Below, piece by piece: positions 1 to 9,400 of a stretch of 64,000 nucleotides of DNA. The stretch is from Saprospiraceae bacterium (GTDB taxonomy: Bacteria > Bacteroidota > Bacteroidia > Chitinophagales > Saprospiraceae): positions 204,545-268,544 of the forward strand of contig JADKGD010000006.1 of NCBI GenBank assembly GCA_016717145.1, written 5' to 3'. Below the pieces are notes generated by a model that was not told the origin of the DNA, searched no databases, and worked only from the letters and a program-made list of their open reading frames with translations. Position 1 is the stretch's first letter. Each line of letters opens with the position of its first letter. A program made the position numbers and the translations under genes.

Positions 1-807
1 GGAATAGAAATCGTACGGATAAAAAACCTTGACAATGGGGATATCGATCTTATTGATGCCGAAGAAAAAATGGTTACGTGTAAACCAATACTTGTCTCCA
101 TAACTCATGTCCCTACAAACTCCGGAAAAATCCAGCCGGTAGAAAAAATCGGAGAACTGTGTGCAACATATGATATTTGGTATATAGTTGATGCTTGCCA
201 ATCAGTTGGTCAAATCATTGTTGATGTTAAAAAAATAAAATGTGATTTCCTGAGCGCAACCGGTCGTAAGTTCCTGCGTGGCCCAAGAGGAACCGGCTTG
301 CTGTATATTTCTGACAAAGCACTCAATGCCGGCTTGGAGCCATTGATGATCGATATGCGGGGAGCTAAATGGAATTCTGAACAATCATATAGTCCAATTG
401 ATACTGCCCGTCGCTTTGAACTTTGGGAGGTTTCCTATTCAAATCTTATGGGCTTAACGGAAGCTATCAAATATGCCAACCAGATAGGTTTGGGTAATAT
501 TCAATCAGCCAACCTTAAACTGATAAATCTGCTTAAATCAACCCTAATTCAAAATATTGATATCCATCTGACTGAAGAAGGCAGCAGAAGTGCCAGTATT
601 GTGACATTTTCATCGAGAAGCAAACCATTGGAATACTTTGTTCAAAAGTTGAATGATGCTAATGTAAGTTATGGTGTTGGGTACAGGGAATTTGCGTTAA
701 TCGACTTCAATAAAAAAGACGTTGACTGGGTGATACGACTGTCACCACATTATTTTAACACAGAGCAAGAAATAATGAACACTGTCGAAGTTCTTGCTCC
801 TGTATGA
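1..807 (+). CDS. PLP-dependent class V aminotransferase (5' end outside window)
   Basis: The frame is open from base 1, so the start lies upstream; 268 codons are visible. It contains the small and large domain core of a fold-type I class V aminotransferase/cysteine desulfurase-like enzyme. VDACQSVGQ supplies the Asp that contacts the PLP pyridine nitrogen, and ATGRKFLRGPRGTG holds the expected Schiff-base Lys followed by the Gly-rich loop. Members transfer amino groups or remove sulfur or side chains from amino acids; the substrate cannot be told from the sequence. The first in-frame ATG inside the window (base 70) falls within the conserved domain and is not a likely start. It converges on the thiolase gene with a 47-bp gap. 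Confidence 0.85.
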   Translation, partial: GIEIVRIKNLDNGDIDLIDAEEKMVTCKPILVSITHVPTNSGKIQPVEKIGELCATYDIWYIVDACQSVGQIIVDVKKIKCDFLSATGRKFLRGPRGTGLLYISDKALNAGLEPLMIDMRGAKWNSEQSYSPIDTARRFELWEVSYSNLMGLTEAIKYANQIGLGNIQSANLKLINLLKSTLIQNIDIHLTEEGSRSASIVTFSSRSKPLEYFVQKLNDANVSYGVGYREFALIDFNKKDVDWVIRLSPHYFNTEQEIMNTVEVLAPV

Positions 808-854
808 ATAAAATACTTGAATTGAGTGTTTGTAACTAATTGATTATTATAATT

Positions 855-2033
855 TTACATTCTTTCAATGATCAATGCACTTGCACCTCCGCCACCATTA
901 CAGATGGCTGCCATACCATATTTACCATTATTTTGATTCAGGACATTTGTTAATGTGGTGACGATTCTGGCACCTGAACATCCCAGGGGATGGCCGATAG
1001 ATACTGCACCACCATTAATATTGACCTTATCCTGAGACAATCCAAAATGTTTGATAAAGGCAAGAGCTACTACGGCAAAAGCTTCATTAACTTCAAAGTA
1101 ATCAATATCTGCAATAGTGAGACCTGCTCGTTTGAGTGCTTTGTCTGCAGCTATAGCCGGCGCTGTAGTAAACCATTCAGGCTCTTGAGCGCCATCGGCA
1201 TAGGAAACAATTCTTGCCAATGGTTTCAGACCATACTTAGTCACTGTCGCTTCGTCTGCCAAAACCAAGGCAGCGGCGCCATCATTAATGGTAGATGCAT
1301 TTGCAGCGGTAACTGTGCCATCTTTAGTAAAAACAGGTCTTAATGTAGGAATTTTATCAAACATTACATTCTTGTATTCCTCATCCTGATCTATGATTTT
1401 GATATTGCCCTTTCGATCTTTGACCTCCACACCAATCACTTCGTTGCTAAACTTACCGGAATCCCAGGCAGCCGCTGTACGTTGATAAGACTGGATGGCA
1501 TATGCATCCTGTTCTTCCCGTGAAATTCCGTATTTTGAAGCTGTTGCGTCTGCAAAACATCCCATAGCATTACCGTCGTAAACATTTTGCAAACCATCAC
1601 GAACTAAGCCATCAATGAGTTCTGCATTTCCGTAACCGTAACCATATCTGGCCTTCGCCATATAAAAAGGGATGGCCGACATATTTTCCATGCCTCCTGC
1701 CACGACCACATCATTTTGGTTGAGTTGGATGGATTGCGCACCAAACATGATGGATTTCATTCCGGAAGCGCACACTTTATTGACTGTTGTAGCCGGAGTA
1801 CTATTACTTAATCCCCCAAAAATGGCTACTTGTCTTGCCGGCGCTTGCCCGGCGTTTGCTTGTACCACTTGACCCATAAATATTTCCTGTATCTGATCCG
1901 GCTTGAGCCCTGATCTTTCAACCGCTGCTTTTACTGCTGCAGCACCTAAAAGCGTCGCCGGAACTGAAGATAAACTACCACCAAAACTGCCTAGAGGCGT
2001 CCTTACTGACGATACGATATATACTTTTTGCAT
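855..2033 (-). CDS. Acetyl-CoA C-acyltransferase (thiolase)
   Basis: This 392-residue protein has the normal length for a biosynthetic/degradative thiolase. It condenses two acyl-CoA molecules or cleaves 3-ketoacyl-CoA in the cytoplasm. The nucleophile is Cys88 in NKVCASGMKS. The second active-site region is GGAVSIGHPLGCSGAR (His), and the third is AAICNGGGGASA near the C terminus (Cys). The N-terminal VRTPLGSFGGSL is typical of the family. It stands alone, without beta-oxidation partners nearby, so acetyl-CoA acetyltransferase versus long-chain 3-ketoacyl-CoA thiolase is unresolved. A TACCTTTG -7 element lies about 40 bp upstream of the start. Confidence 0.93.
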   Translation of the reverse strand: MQKVYIVSSVRTPLGSFGGSLSSVPATLLGAAAVKAAVERSGLKPDQIQEIFMGQVVQANAGQAPARQVAIFGGLSNSTPATTVNKVCASGMKSIMFGAQSIQLNQNDVVVAGGMENMSAIPFYMAKARYGYGYGNAELIDGLVRDGLQNVYDGNAMGCFADATASKYGISREEQDAYAIQSYQRTAAAWDSGKFSNEVIGVEVKDRKGNIKIIDQDEEYKNVMFDKIPTLRPVFTKDGTVTAANASTINDGAAALVLADEATVTKYGLKPLARIVSYADGAQEPEWFTTAPAIAADKALKRAGLTIADIDYFEVNEAFAVVALAFIKHFGLSQDKVNINGGAVSIGHPLGCSGARIVTTLTNVLNQNNGKYGMAAICNGGGGASALIIERM

Positions 2034-2074
2034 AAGAAAAAAACTTAAAATTGGTTAGTACAAAAAATGAAATG

Positions 2075-2082
2075 CAAAGGTA
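2075..2082 (-). promoter_or_regulatory. Putative -7 element (TAnnTTTG) of the thiolase gene
   Basis: On the minus strand this reads TACCTTTG, a match to the Bacteroidota -7 consensus, 42 bases before the thiolase ATG. T-rich sequence with TTTG occurs upstream as a possible -33, but its spacing is not convincing. Confidence 0.4.
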
Positions 2083-2292
2083 AAGATTTTTAAAGGCAAA
2101 AAAAACAAAGTTTTACCAACTAAACACTTTTATAAGCGATTTTAAAACAAAATTCATACAATTTGCCGACCTATACTTTTTTAATCTAATCTGTAAACTA
2201 CTCATATATTTTTAGTTGTAAATAAATATTGCTATTTTTGCGTTTTAATTTGAAAGCCACTTTGTGGTTGAAATCAGGATAACTTTGCAAAA

Positions 2293-5200
2293 ATGAGGGC
2301 AATAATAATTATATCAGCTGTATTATTTACAATTATTAAATTAACAGCACAAGAAAATGCATGGAGTATTGACAGACTCCAAAAATATAAGTTGGGCCAG
2401 GATATGTTTGAAAATAAACTATACGGACCTGCAGGCAACTTTCTAAAAGAATATATACATATGGCGCATCCCGCCACCCACGATGATTTTATCAATCTTC
2501 AAAATGAAGCTCAGGCAATAACGGCCATTTCTTCTTTGCGCCTTGACCTTACAAGTGGCGAAAATGAACTGCTTTCATTCATAAACAGATACTATCCCGA
2601 CCCTATTACTACGCCAGCCATCCTTGAATTAGGAAGTTACTATTACAATCAAAAATGGTTTAAAAAATCATCTGACATGTATGCCAGGACTGATTTAGAT
2701 AATTTGGCAGAATTTGACATGTCTGAGGCAAGTTTTAAAAAAGGTTATGCTCATTTTGTAATGAAGGAATTTAAGGAAGGAAAGATAGCATTTAGCAGAA
2801 CTAAGGAGATAAAAAATATTTACTACTATCCTTCTAATTACTATTTTGGAATATGCGATTATTTCATGGGAAACTATGCCGATGCCGTCAGTAGTTTTCA
2901 GAAAGTTACAGCCTCTGATGTATATAAATCTTTTGTACCGTATTATATTGCGCAGATTCACTTTGCTCAGGATCAACCTGAAAAAGTCATTTCTTATGCC
3001 GAACAATCTCTTAAAGATCCAAATTTGCGCAATAGAAAGGAGATTAGGCTTTTACTTGGTCAGTCATATTTTAAAAGAAGGGAATTTGAAAAAGCATTGC
3101 CTCATTTGGAATTTTATGAATCAAATACAGAAAAACTAAGCATCGAAGAGTTTTACCAGTTGGGATTTACCCAATATCAACTTAAAAAGTATGAAGCAGC
3201 CATAAAAAACTTTAAAGAACTAAATCTCCTGGATTCAAAGCTGGGCCAGTTGGTAAATTATTATCTAGCTGATTGTTATTACAGGACCAATGATCTTGTT
3301 TCTGCCAGGGCAGCATTTCGGAAAGTCAGTATGATGCCTTATGAAATGAGCATGAAGGAGGAAGCAACATTTAATTATGGCAAATTATCTGCTGAAGCCG
3401 GCTTTGAACGAGAAGCTGTAAATACACTAATCAAGCTGGATAGTAAGTCTCCATACCACAAACAAGCCAGCGACATCATAAATGATCTTTTGGAAAATAC
3501 GGGTGATTTTGCTTCGGCCATAACAATTATTGAAGGTCTCCCTTCATTGACTGAAAGACTAAAGGCCACTTATCAGAATGTATGTTTAAAATTTGGAATG
3601 CAACAATATAATTCAGGTGAAACTGACAAAGCAAAATCAAGTTTTGAAAAGTCTCAGAAATATAAAATCGATAAAAACACTTACACCCAAGCTGCTTTTT
3701 GGATTGCACAAATATTAAATGAAAAAAAGGAATTTAAAAAATCGATCGAAGCTTTTGAAGCATATTTTGAATTGTCTAATGGTCTTGAAAAATTGCCTGA
3801 AGAATCTTCACCAAATATTGGACATTATACCCAAGGATACAACTATCTTGAAACTAAGGATTATAAAAATGCCGAAAAAAGTTTTAAAAATGCCATCGTA
3901 GGCTTTAATTTGAATAGAGAAAATCTCAAAAATGACGAAATAATCAATAAAATCCTTCCTGATGCATTGATTAGAACAGGTGATTGTCTGTTCAGGTCCA
4001 GAAGTTTTCAGGATGCTATGGTATTTTACGAACAAGCTATAGCCAAAAAACAAGGAGGATTCATTTATGCAATGTACCAAAAGGCCATTATCGAAGGATT
4101 ACTCGGCGAGCCATATGAGAAAATTTTATCGTTAAAAGATATAAAAACTGATTACCCCACTTCAGAGTATGCCGACGATGCGTTGCTGCAATTAGGAGAT
4201 ACATATTTCGAATTGGAGAATGTGGATAATGCTTACGCTTCTTTTTCAGAATTGGCATCACAATATCCAAATAGCCCCCTAAAAAACGCTGCATATCTGA
4301 AATTGGGCCTGATAGCATATAATAAAGGGGATATGACAACTGCCATTTTACACTACAAACAGATATTCCAGAATAATCCATCCTCAAAAGAAGCAGAAAG
4401 CGCATTATTGGGTCTTCAGGAAATTTACATTAACGATCTTGGTCAGTCAGAAGAATATGTAAATTTTGTGAGCAGTATGCCGGGTTATGAAGTGTCTTCT
4501 CTTTTTGCCGACTCATTGAGTTTTAAAGTGGGAGAATCAAGATACAATGAAGGTGAATATGAAAAAGCCATAACAGGTCTAAATAATTATCTCGACAAAT
4601 ACCCTAATGGTTCACATCGCATTCAGGCTTACTATCTTCGGGCTGAGTCAGCCAGTATTCTTAAAAAGTATGGAGCAGCGCTGGATGATTATGAAAAATT
4701 AATCAAACTAGGCGTATCTGATTATTATCAATTATCTTTAAAAAAGGCCGCACTGATATCATACAATTATACCCAGGCATTTGAAAAAGCCAATAAATAT
4801 TATGATCAATATTATACCAACGTCGCAGATATATCTGAAAAATATCAGGCTGCTTTAGGAGCATTAAGAAGCGGATTCAGGATAAGTGATTTTGTTTCCG
4901 TAAAAAAATATGCAAACATCATTACTAATCATGCCCAGGCAAATCAAGAAGATAAAGCAGTAGCATCTTATTATCTGGGGAAGCTTTACTATAAAAACAA
5001 TGAATTGGATTTAGCCAAAACATCACTTGAAAAAGCAAGTAATAATGTAAATAATAATCAGGCGGCTGAAGCACGATATCTGATTGCAGATATTTTTTTC
5101 AAACAAAATAAATTACCACAGGCAGAAGCTCAATGCAATATAGCCAATGAAAAAAATACTTTATATCCTTTCTGGATTGCAAAAAGCCTTATCCTTATGT

Positions 5201-5403
5201 CCGACATATACATACTTAACAAAGACTTGTTTAATGCAAGGGCTGCTATCGAAGCCGTGTTGGAAAATTTTAGTGATGACACAGACTTAATATCTATAGC
5301 AACAGCAAAATTGAAGACAATCGAAATACTAGAGCAACAAAACAATCGCATCAAACCAATCAGCAAAAATATGCTTGAACTGGATACGACCAACAAAAAA
5401 TAA
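2293..5403 (+). CDS. Large secreted tetratricopeptide-repeat protein
   Basis: This 1036-residue protein has an N-terminal signal peptide (MRAIIIISAVLFTIIKLTAQ, cut after the Gln-Glu region). It then consists almost entirely of TPR-like helical hairpins, with recurring patterns such as ALPHLEFYESN, YYLADCYYRTNDLVSARAAF, ALLQLGDTYFELENVDNAYASF and YYLGKLYYKNNELDLAKTSLE. TPR arrays are protein-interaction scaffolds, and here it would act in the periplasm. A beta-barrel gene follows 44 bp downstream on the same strand, so the two probably form an operon and work at the outer membrane. The upstream region contains TATTTTTG (2233-2240), a plausible -7 element. The client protein is unknown. Confidence 0.85.
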   Translation: MRAIIIISAVLFTIIKLTAQENAWSIDRLQKYKLGQDMFENKLYGPAGNFLKEYIHMAHPATHDDFINLQNEAQAITAISSLRLDLTSGENELLSFINRYYPDPITTPAILELGSYYYNQKWFKKSSDMYARTDLDNLAEFDMSEASFKKGYAHFVMKEFKEGKIAFSRTKEIKNIYYYPSNYYFGICDYFMGNYADAVSSFQKVTASDVYKSFVPYYIAQIHFAQDQPEKVISYAEQSLKDPNLRNRKEIRLLLGQSYFKRREFEKALPHLEFYESNTEKLSIEEFYQLGFTQYQLKKYEAAIKNFKELNLLDSKLGQLVNYYLADCYYRTNDLVSARAAFRKVSMMPYEMSMKEEATFNYGKLSAEAGFEREAVNTLIKLDSKSPYHKQASDIINDLLENTGDFASAITIIEGLPSLTERLKATYQNVCLKFGMQQYNSGETDKAKSSFEKSQKYKIDKNTYTQAAFWIAQILNEKKEFKKSIEAFEAYFELSNGLEKLPEESSPNIGHYTQGYNYLETKDYKNAEKSFKNAIVGFNLNRENLKNDEIINKILPDALIRTGDCLFRSRSFQDAMVFYEQAIAKKQGGFIYAMYQKAIIEGLLGEPYEKILSLKDIKTDYPTSEYADDALLQLGDTYFELENVDNAYASFSELASQYPNSPLKNAAYLKLGLIAYNKGDMTTAILHYKQIFQNNPSSKEAESALLGLQEIYINDLGQSEEYVNFVSSMPGYEVSSLFADSLSFKVGESRYNEGEYEKAITGLNNYLDKYPNGSHRIQAYYLRAESASILKKYGAALDDYEKLIKLGVSDYYQLSLKKAALISYNYTQAFEKANKYYDQYYTNVADISEKYQAALGALRSGFRISDFVSVKKYANIITNHAQANQEDKAVASYYLGKLYYKNNELDLAKTSLEKASNNVNNNQAAEARYLIADIFFKQNKLPQAEAQCNIANEKNTLYPFWIAKSLILMSDIYILNKDLFNARAAIEAVLENFSDDTDLISIATAKLKTIEILEQQNNRIKPISKNMLELDTTNKK

Positions 5404-5447
5404 AAAATCAATCATTAATTAATTAAGTGATTCAATATACATAAAAC

Positions 5448-7076
5448 ATGAGATCATTAATATATATTTTAGTTTGTTTCAGCCTTCCGATTTTTGCACA
5501 AACAGATACCCTTAAAACAAAAATTCAGTTAAATCAGGTTGAAGTTATAAAATCATTTGAAGCAAATCTGGAAGAAGCAGAAAAAATCACTATAAAGTCT
5601 GTATTGCCGGTTCAGAAACCATTTAATCCAACATATAAGTATGACATCACTATTGTCCCTGTAGAGTTAAAATATCCGGCACCACAAATTAAACCACTAG
5701 CCATGAATCCTGATGGCCCTTTTCAGATCAACAAGGCTTATTTGAGAGCAGGTTACGGTGCGTTGCATAATCCTGAGGTATTGGCAGGCTATCACAATTC
5801 AAAAAAAGATTTATATGATACAGGCATTCATATCGACTATAGTTCGCTTGACAATTCAACAAAAAACCCATATCAAAAATATGCCAACCTTGGTGCCAGG
5901 ATTTATGGCTCATACATGGTAAAAGAAAATATCAAACTATATGGGGGGCTGGATGTCAGCTCTAAAACCCGATACTTTTATCATACAGATCTTGGTGTAG
6001 ATAGTTTGTTTTCCGGAGCTGAGTCAAAAAGAACGCTCAATTCTATCATCATAAATGCCGGAATCAAAAATGCAGAAAGGACAAAACATGATATTAATTA
6101 TGATATAAATCTGGCTTTAAAAAATCTGAACATCACCAATGAAAAAGCACGTGAAAATGGTATAAGCGTCAAAGGAATGACTGAAAAATATTTTGGTGAA
6201 ACGACGGTAGTCATGCTCGATGGAAAATTTGAGTACACGGGGTTAAATGCCGATTCGGTATTCAGCATAAGCACTTTAAAATTTGTGCCCACCATTAAAA
6301 CACAATTTGGAAACCTGATCATCAATGCAGGAATAAATTATATAAATGCTGGAAACAAACAATCTTCCTTATTGCCTGAACTCTTATTGTCCTTTGGTAT
6401 TTCGGGTTCGAAACTTCAGGTCTTTGCAGGTGTAAAACAGGATTACTATACCAATAATCTGCGCAACGTATCTGCTTTAAATCCATATATTGTTACCAAT
6501 CTTAAAAATCTCAAAAACACAATCACACGTGATTATTTCGGAGGTGTAAAAGGTCAATTTGCCTTCCTGCGTTATCAGGTAAAGGCCGGCTATAAAAATG
6601 TAACCAATCAAATGTTTTTGCTTAATTCAACATCCGATTTACGTCAGTTTGACATGATATATGATGATTTGAATGCTGTCTATATCAGTGGAAATCTGGA
6701 TTTTGAAATAACTGAAAATATTAGTCTTGGCGGCTGGATGACACAACATTTTTTTGATCTCAAGACCATTACTGAAACATGGCACACACCAAACCTTGAA
6801 GCAAATGCCTTTACTAAAATCAAGCTTTTTGATTCAAAATTACAAATAACCGGTGAATTATTTTTTAATAATAACGTACCTTTTATAAATAAAATCGACG
6901 TAGTTACTTCATCCAATATTCTTTTTGATGTAAATACATCTGTGGAATACAAATTTACTGAAAAAATTGGAGTTTTTGTGCGGGGCATCAATCTACTCAA
7001 TAATAAGTTTGAACGATGGTATGGATATCCGTCTGTAGGAATTAATGCTATGATTGGAGTTAATGTTGTCTTTTAA
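5448..7076 (+). CDS. Outer-membrane beta-barrel protein (TonB-dependent-receptor-like)
   Basis: This 542-residue protein has a signal peptide (MRSLIYILVCFSLPIFAQ). The rest is rich in alternating amphipathic beta strands with periodic aromatic/Gly residues, and it ends in NAMIGVNVVF, a C-terminal Phe typical of barrels folded by the BAM complex. The C-terminal strands (IGVFVRGINLLNNKFERWYGYP) resemble the last strands of TonB-dependent receptors, but no plug domain or clear TonB box is seen. It sits 44 bp behind the TPR gene and is probably cotranscribed. Function: an outer-membrane protein of unknown cargo, likely partnered with the TPR protein. Confidence 0.8.
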   Translation: MRSLIYILVCFSLPIFAQTDTLKTKIQLNQVEVIKSFEANLEEAEKITIKSVLPVQKPFNPTYKYDITIVPVELKYPAPQIKPLAMNPDGPFQINKAYLRAGYGALHNPEVLAGYHNSKKDLYDTGIHIDYSSLDNSTKNPYQKYANLGARIYGSYMVKENIKLYGGLDVSSKTRYFYHTDLGVDSLFSGAESKRTLNSIIINAGIKNAERTKHDINYDINLALKNLNITNEKARENGISVKGMTEKYFGETTVVMLDGKFEYTGLNADSVFSISTLKFVPTIKTQFGNLIINAGINYINAGNKQSSLLPELLLSFGISGSKLQVFAGVKQDYYTNNLRNVSALNPYIVTNLKNLKNTITRDYFGGVKGQFAFLRYQVKAGYKNVTNQMFLLNSTSDLRQFDMIYDDLNAVYISGNLDFEITENISLGGWMTQHFFDLKTITETWHTPNLEANAFTKIKLFDSKLQITGELFFNNNVPFINKIDVVTSSNILFDVNTSVEYKFTEKIGVFVRGINLLNNKFERWYGYPSVGINAMIGVNVVF

Positions 7077-7109
7077 TGCTACTTATTACGAATGTGCTTG
7101 TTGCACAGT

Positions 7110-7389
7110 TTTTTGACCGAGGAGCACGAAGTGACCCTTGAGCAAAAAAAGGTTGATGGTTTATGATGTTTATAGTTTATAAGGTTGATGGTTTATTGAG
7201 CCAGCGGGTTTTGGGGATCTGTTTTTGACCGAGGAGCACGAAGTGACCCTTGAGCAAAAAAGGTTAATGGTTAATGATATTTATAGTTTATGAGGTTTAT
7301 GGTTAATGAGCCAGCGGGTTTTGGGGATCTGTTTTTTGACCGGGGAGCACGAAGTGACCCTTGAGCAAAAAAAAGGTTGATGGTTGATG
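7110..7389 (+). repeat. ~110-bp tandem repeat, about 2.5 copies
   Basis: Three copies of GACCGAGGAGCACGAAGTGA begin at 7115, 7228 and 7338 (the third has GACCGGGG), giving periods of 113 and 110 bp. Each is followed by CCCTTGAGCAAAA, AT-rich GGTTGATGG-type short repeats and, in the two complete units, AGCCAGCGGGTTTTGGGGAT. The third copy is truncated after the GGTTGATGG motif. No credible gene lies in this 429-bp gap between the barrel gene and rlhA. Confidence 0.85.
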
Positions 7390-7462
7390 TAGTCAGAGCA
7401 GAGGTGGAGATTAAGGCTGTCCCGAGTTTATTCCGACCATTTACTATTTCCCAAAGATTCAT

Positions 7463-7470
7463 TACCTTTG
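7463..7470 (+). promoter_or_regulatory. Putative -7 element of rlhA
   Basis: TACCTTTG matches TAnnTTTG and lies 36 bases before the rlhA ATG. The same octamer precedes trhO and the thiolase gene in this window. Confidence 0.45.
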
Positions 7471-7505
7471 TGCCTGCAAAAAATAATGCAGCTTAACATT
7501 GGAGC

Positions 7506-9400
7506 ATGAAACAAAAAATTGAGATCCTGGCTCCTGCCAAAAACCTGATACAAGGTATCGCTGCCATCAATGCAGGTGCTGATGCCGTCTATATTGGTGC
7601 ACCCATGTTTGGAGCTCGAACCAACGCGACCAACTCTTTAGCTGACATTGCAGAGATGGTTAGATATGCCCACCTATTTAAGGCACAGGTTTTTGTGGTG
7701 ATCAATACCATTCTTTATGACAATGAATTGGATGCCTGTAGAAAACTGATCTATCAACTTTATGATATTGGTGTCGATGCATTGATCATCCAGGATATGG
7801 CCATCTTGGAGATGAAACTACCACCGATAGTCATTCACGCCAGTACTCAAGCCAATAACCGGGATCCTAAACATGTCAAATTTCTCAAAGATGCAGGCAT
7901 ACAACGTGTAGTCCTGGCTAGAGAATTGAATCTCGATCAGGTCAAAGAAATACATGAAGCTACAGATGTCGAACTGGAATTTTTTGTTTCAGGAGCGCTT
8001 TGTGTTTCTTTTAGTGGCAATTGCTACATGAGCATTGCCAATGGCGAACGTAGTGCCAATCGTGGTTCATGTGCCCAAAACTGTCGCTTGCCCTATGAAC
8101 TCACCGACGGTACAGGAACAACCCTATTACAAAGTAGCCACTTGTTATCCATCAAAGACCTTGACCTCAGTGATCAATTGCCCAACCTCATAGAAGCTGG
8201 TATCACTTCCTTCAAAATTGAAGGGCGACTCAAGGATATCGTTTATGTCAAAAACAATACGTCTTATTTGCGCCAAAGATTGGATGAGTTTCTGGAAGAT
8301 AATACAGATAAATATCAAAAAGCATCTTCGGGCAGGACTTTCTATAATTTCGAACCTAAAATGGACCGCAGTTTTAATCGTGGCTATACCGACTATTTTG
8401 TCAATAAACGCAAAGAAAAGATCGGTAGCTGGATACTCCAAAATCTCAAGGTCAACTCATTGGTAAAGTACTGGAAACAAAAGCAAATGGTTATGTCATC
8501 GAAAATAGTGAACTACTAAATAATGCCGATGGCCTTTATTTTGTAAATGCAAATGGTGAAGCCGATGGTGCACAGATAAACATCATTGTCAATGACGTAG
8601 TAGTGCTTAACTCACCAAAGCAAATCAATATTGGCACGGTCATATATAGAAATTCTGATGCTGAGTTTATCAGACTGGTTGAACAGGAAAAAAGTGCGAT
8701 TCGAAAAATAGGTCTTCGGCTTGACTTTACTGAAACATCTGACGGATTTCTCTTAACCGCTACTGATGAGGATGGTTGTCAAAACGAAATGTCTTTAATC
8801 ACTGAAAAGGTTCTCGCCAACAGTGAAGAATCCGTCATTCCAAATATCAAAAAGAATTTGTCCAAAACAGGTAATACGGTATTTATAGTTGATGAAATCA
8901 ATGTGACATTTCAAGATAATTGGTTTTTGCCGATATCTAAGATTAATGAGATCAGAAGGGAAGTACTGGATAAATTAGTAGACATTCGTATTAGCCAATA
9001 TCATCGTGAAGCATTCCAAATTACCAAAACGGATCACCCCTACCCTGTCGAAAAACTTGATTTTACCTACAATGTATCCAATGAATTGGCCAAAAATTTC
9101 TATAAGCGCCACGGCGTAAAAGATATAGAAAAAGCATTCGAACTTCAGTGGGATCCCGGCAAATCACGCGTCATGGTCACTAAATACTGTGTAAAATATG
9201 AACTGGGTAAATGTGCCAGATTTCAGCGTGAAACCATGGGTGCCAAATTAGCCGAACCTCTCACCCTCAAACACGGAGAAAATGAGTATAAACTAAAATT
9301 CAACTGTAAGCCCTGCGAGATGGAAATCTGGGAGAAAGATGCCGAATTGGAATTCATAGACGAGGATGAACAAATGGGGTATCTTAATTTAAAACGATAA
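7506..9400 (+). CDS. rlhA: 23S rRNA 5-hydroxycytidine C2501 synthase RlhA (U32 peptidase family), single frameshift
   Basis: RlhA hydroxylates C2501 of 23S rRNA, an Fe-S dependent reaction. The reading frame is split: 7506-8519 gives the U32 catalytic domain, and a second frame running to 9400 gives the collagenase-like/C-terminal domain. Both halves follow the E. coli RlhA pattern as I recall it: ADAVYIGAPMFGARTNATNS, VLARELNLDQ, GALCVSFSGNCYMS and NRGSCAQNCRLPY (cluster Cys), SFKIEGRLKD, then MVTKYCVKYELGKC and FNCKPCEME. Restoring one G in the TGG at 8430-8432 joins the frames as GSWDTPKSQGQ. No slippery heptamer is present, so this is a mutation or assembly indel. The last residues (YLNLKR) come from fused downstream DNA (see the repeat at 9296). 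Confidence 0.85.
9296..9381 (+). repeat. Left copy of an 86-bp direct repeat (rlhA 3' end)
   Basis: This segment, the last ~28 codons of rlhA, recurs at 13328-13413 in the same orientation with 3 mismatches in 86 bases. The similarity starts inside the rlhA frame (AAATTCAACTG) and stops sharply after CAAATGGGGTA. The DNA between the two copies carries only the decayed LRR gene. Confidence 0.9.

Noticed and set aside
4088..4405. 105-codon open frame antisense to the TPR gene
   Set aside because: A shadow frame of the coding strand; no family similarity and no ribosome-binding site.
8425..8440. Programmed -1 frameshift in rlhA
   Set aside because: The site (AGC TGG ATA) has no slippery heptamer and no obvious downstream stem; RlhA homologues are single-frame.
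9223..9383. C-terminal extension of the LRR protein antisense to rlhA
   Set aside because: The frame reads through the rlhA 3' end only because of a frameshift near 9405; the natural stop (after VKVIVLN) is at 9384-9386.
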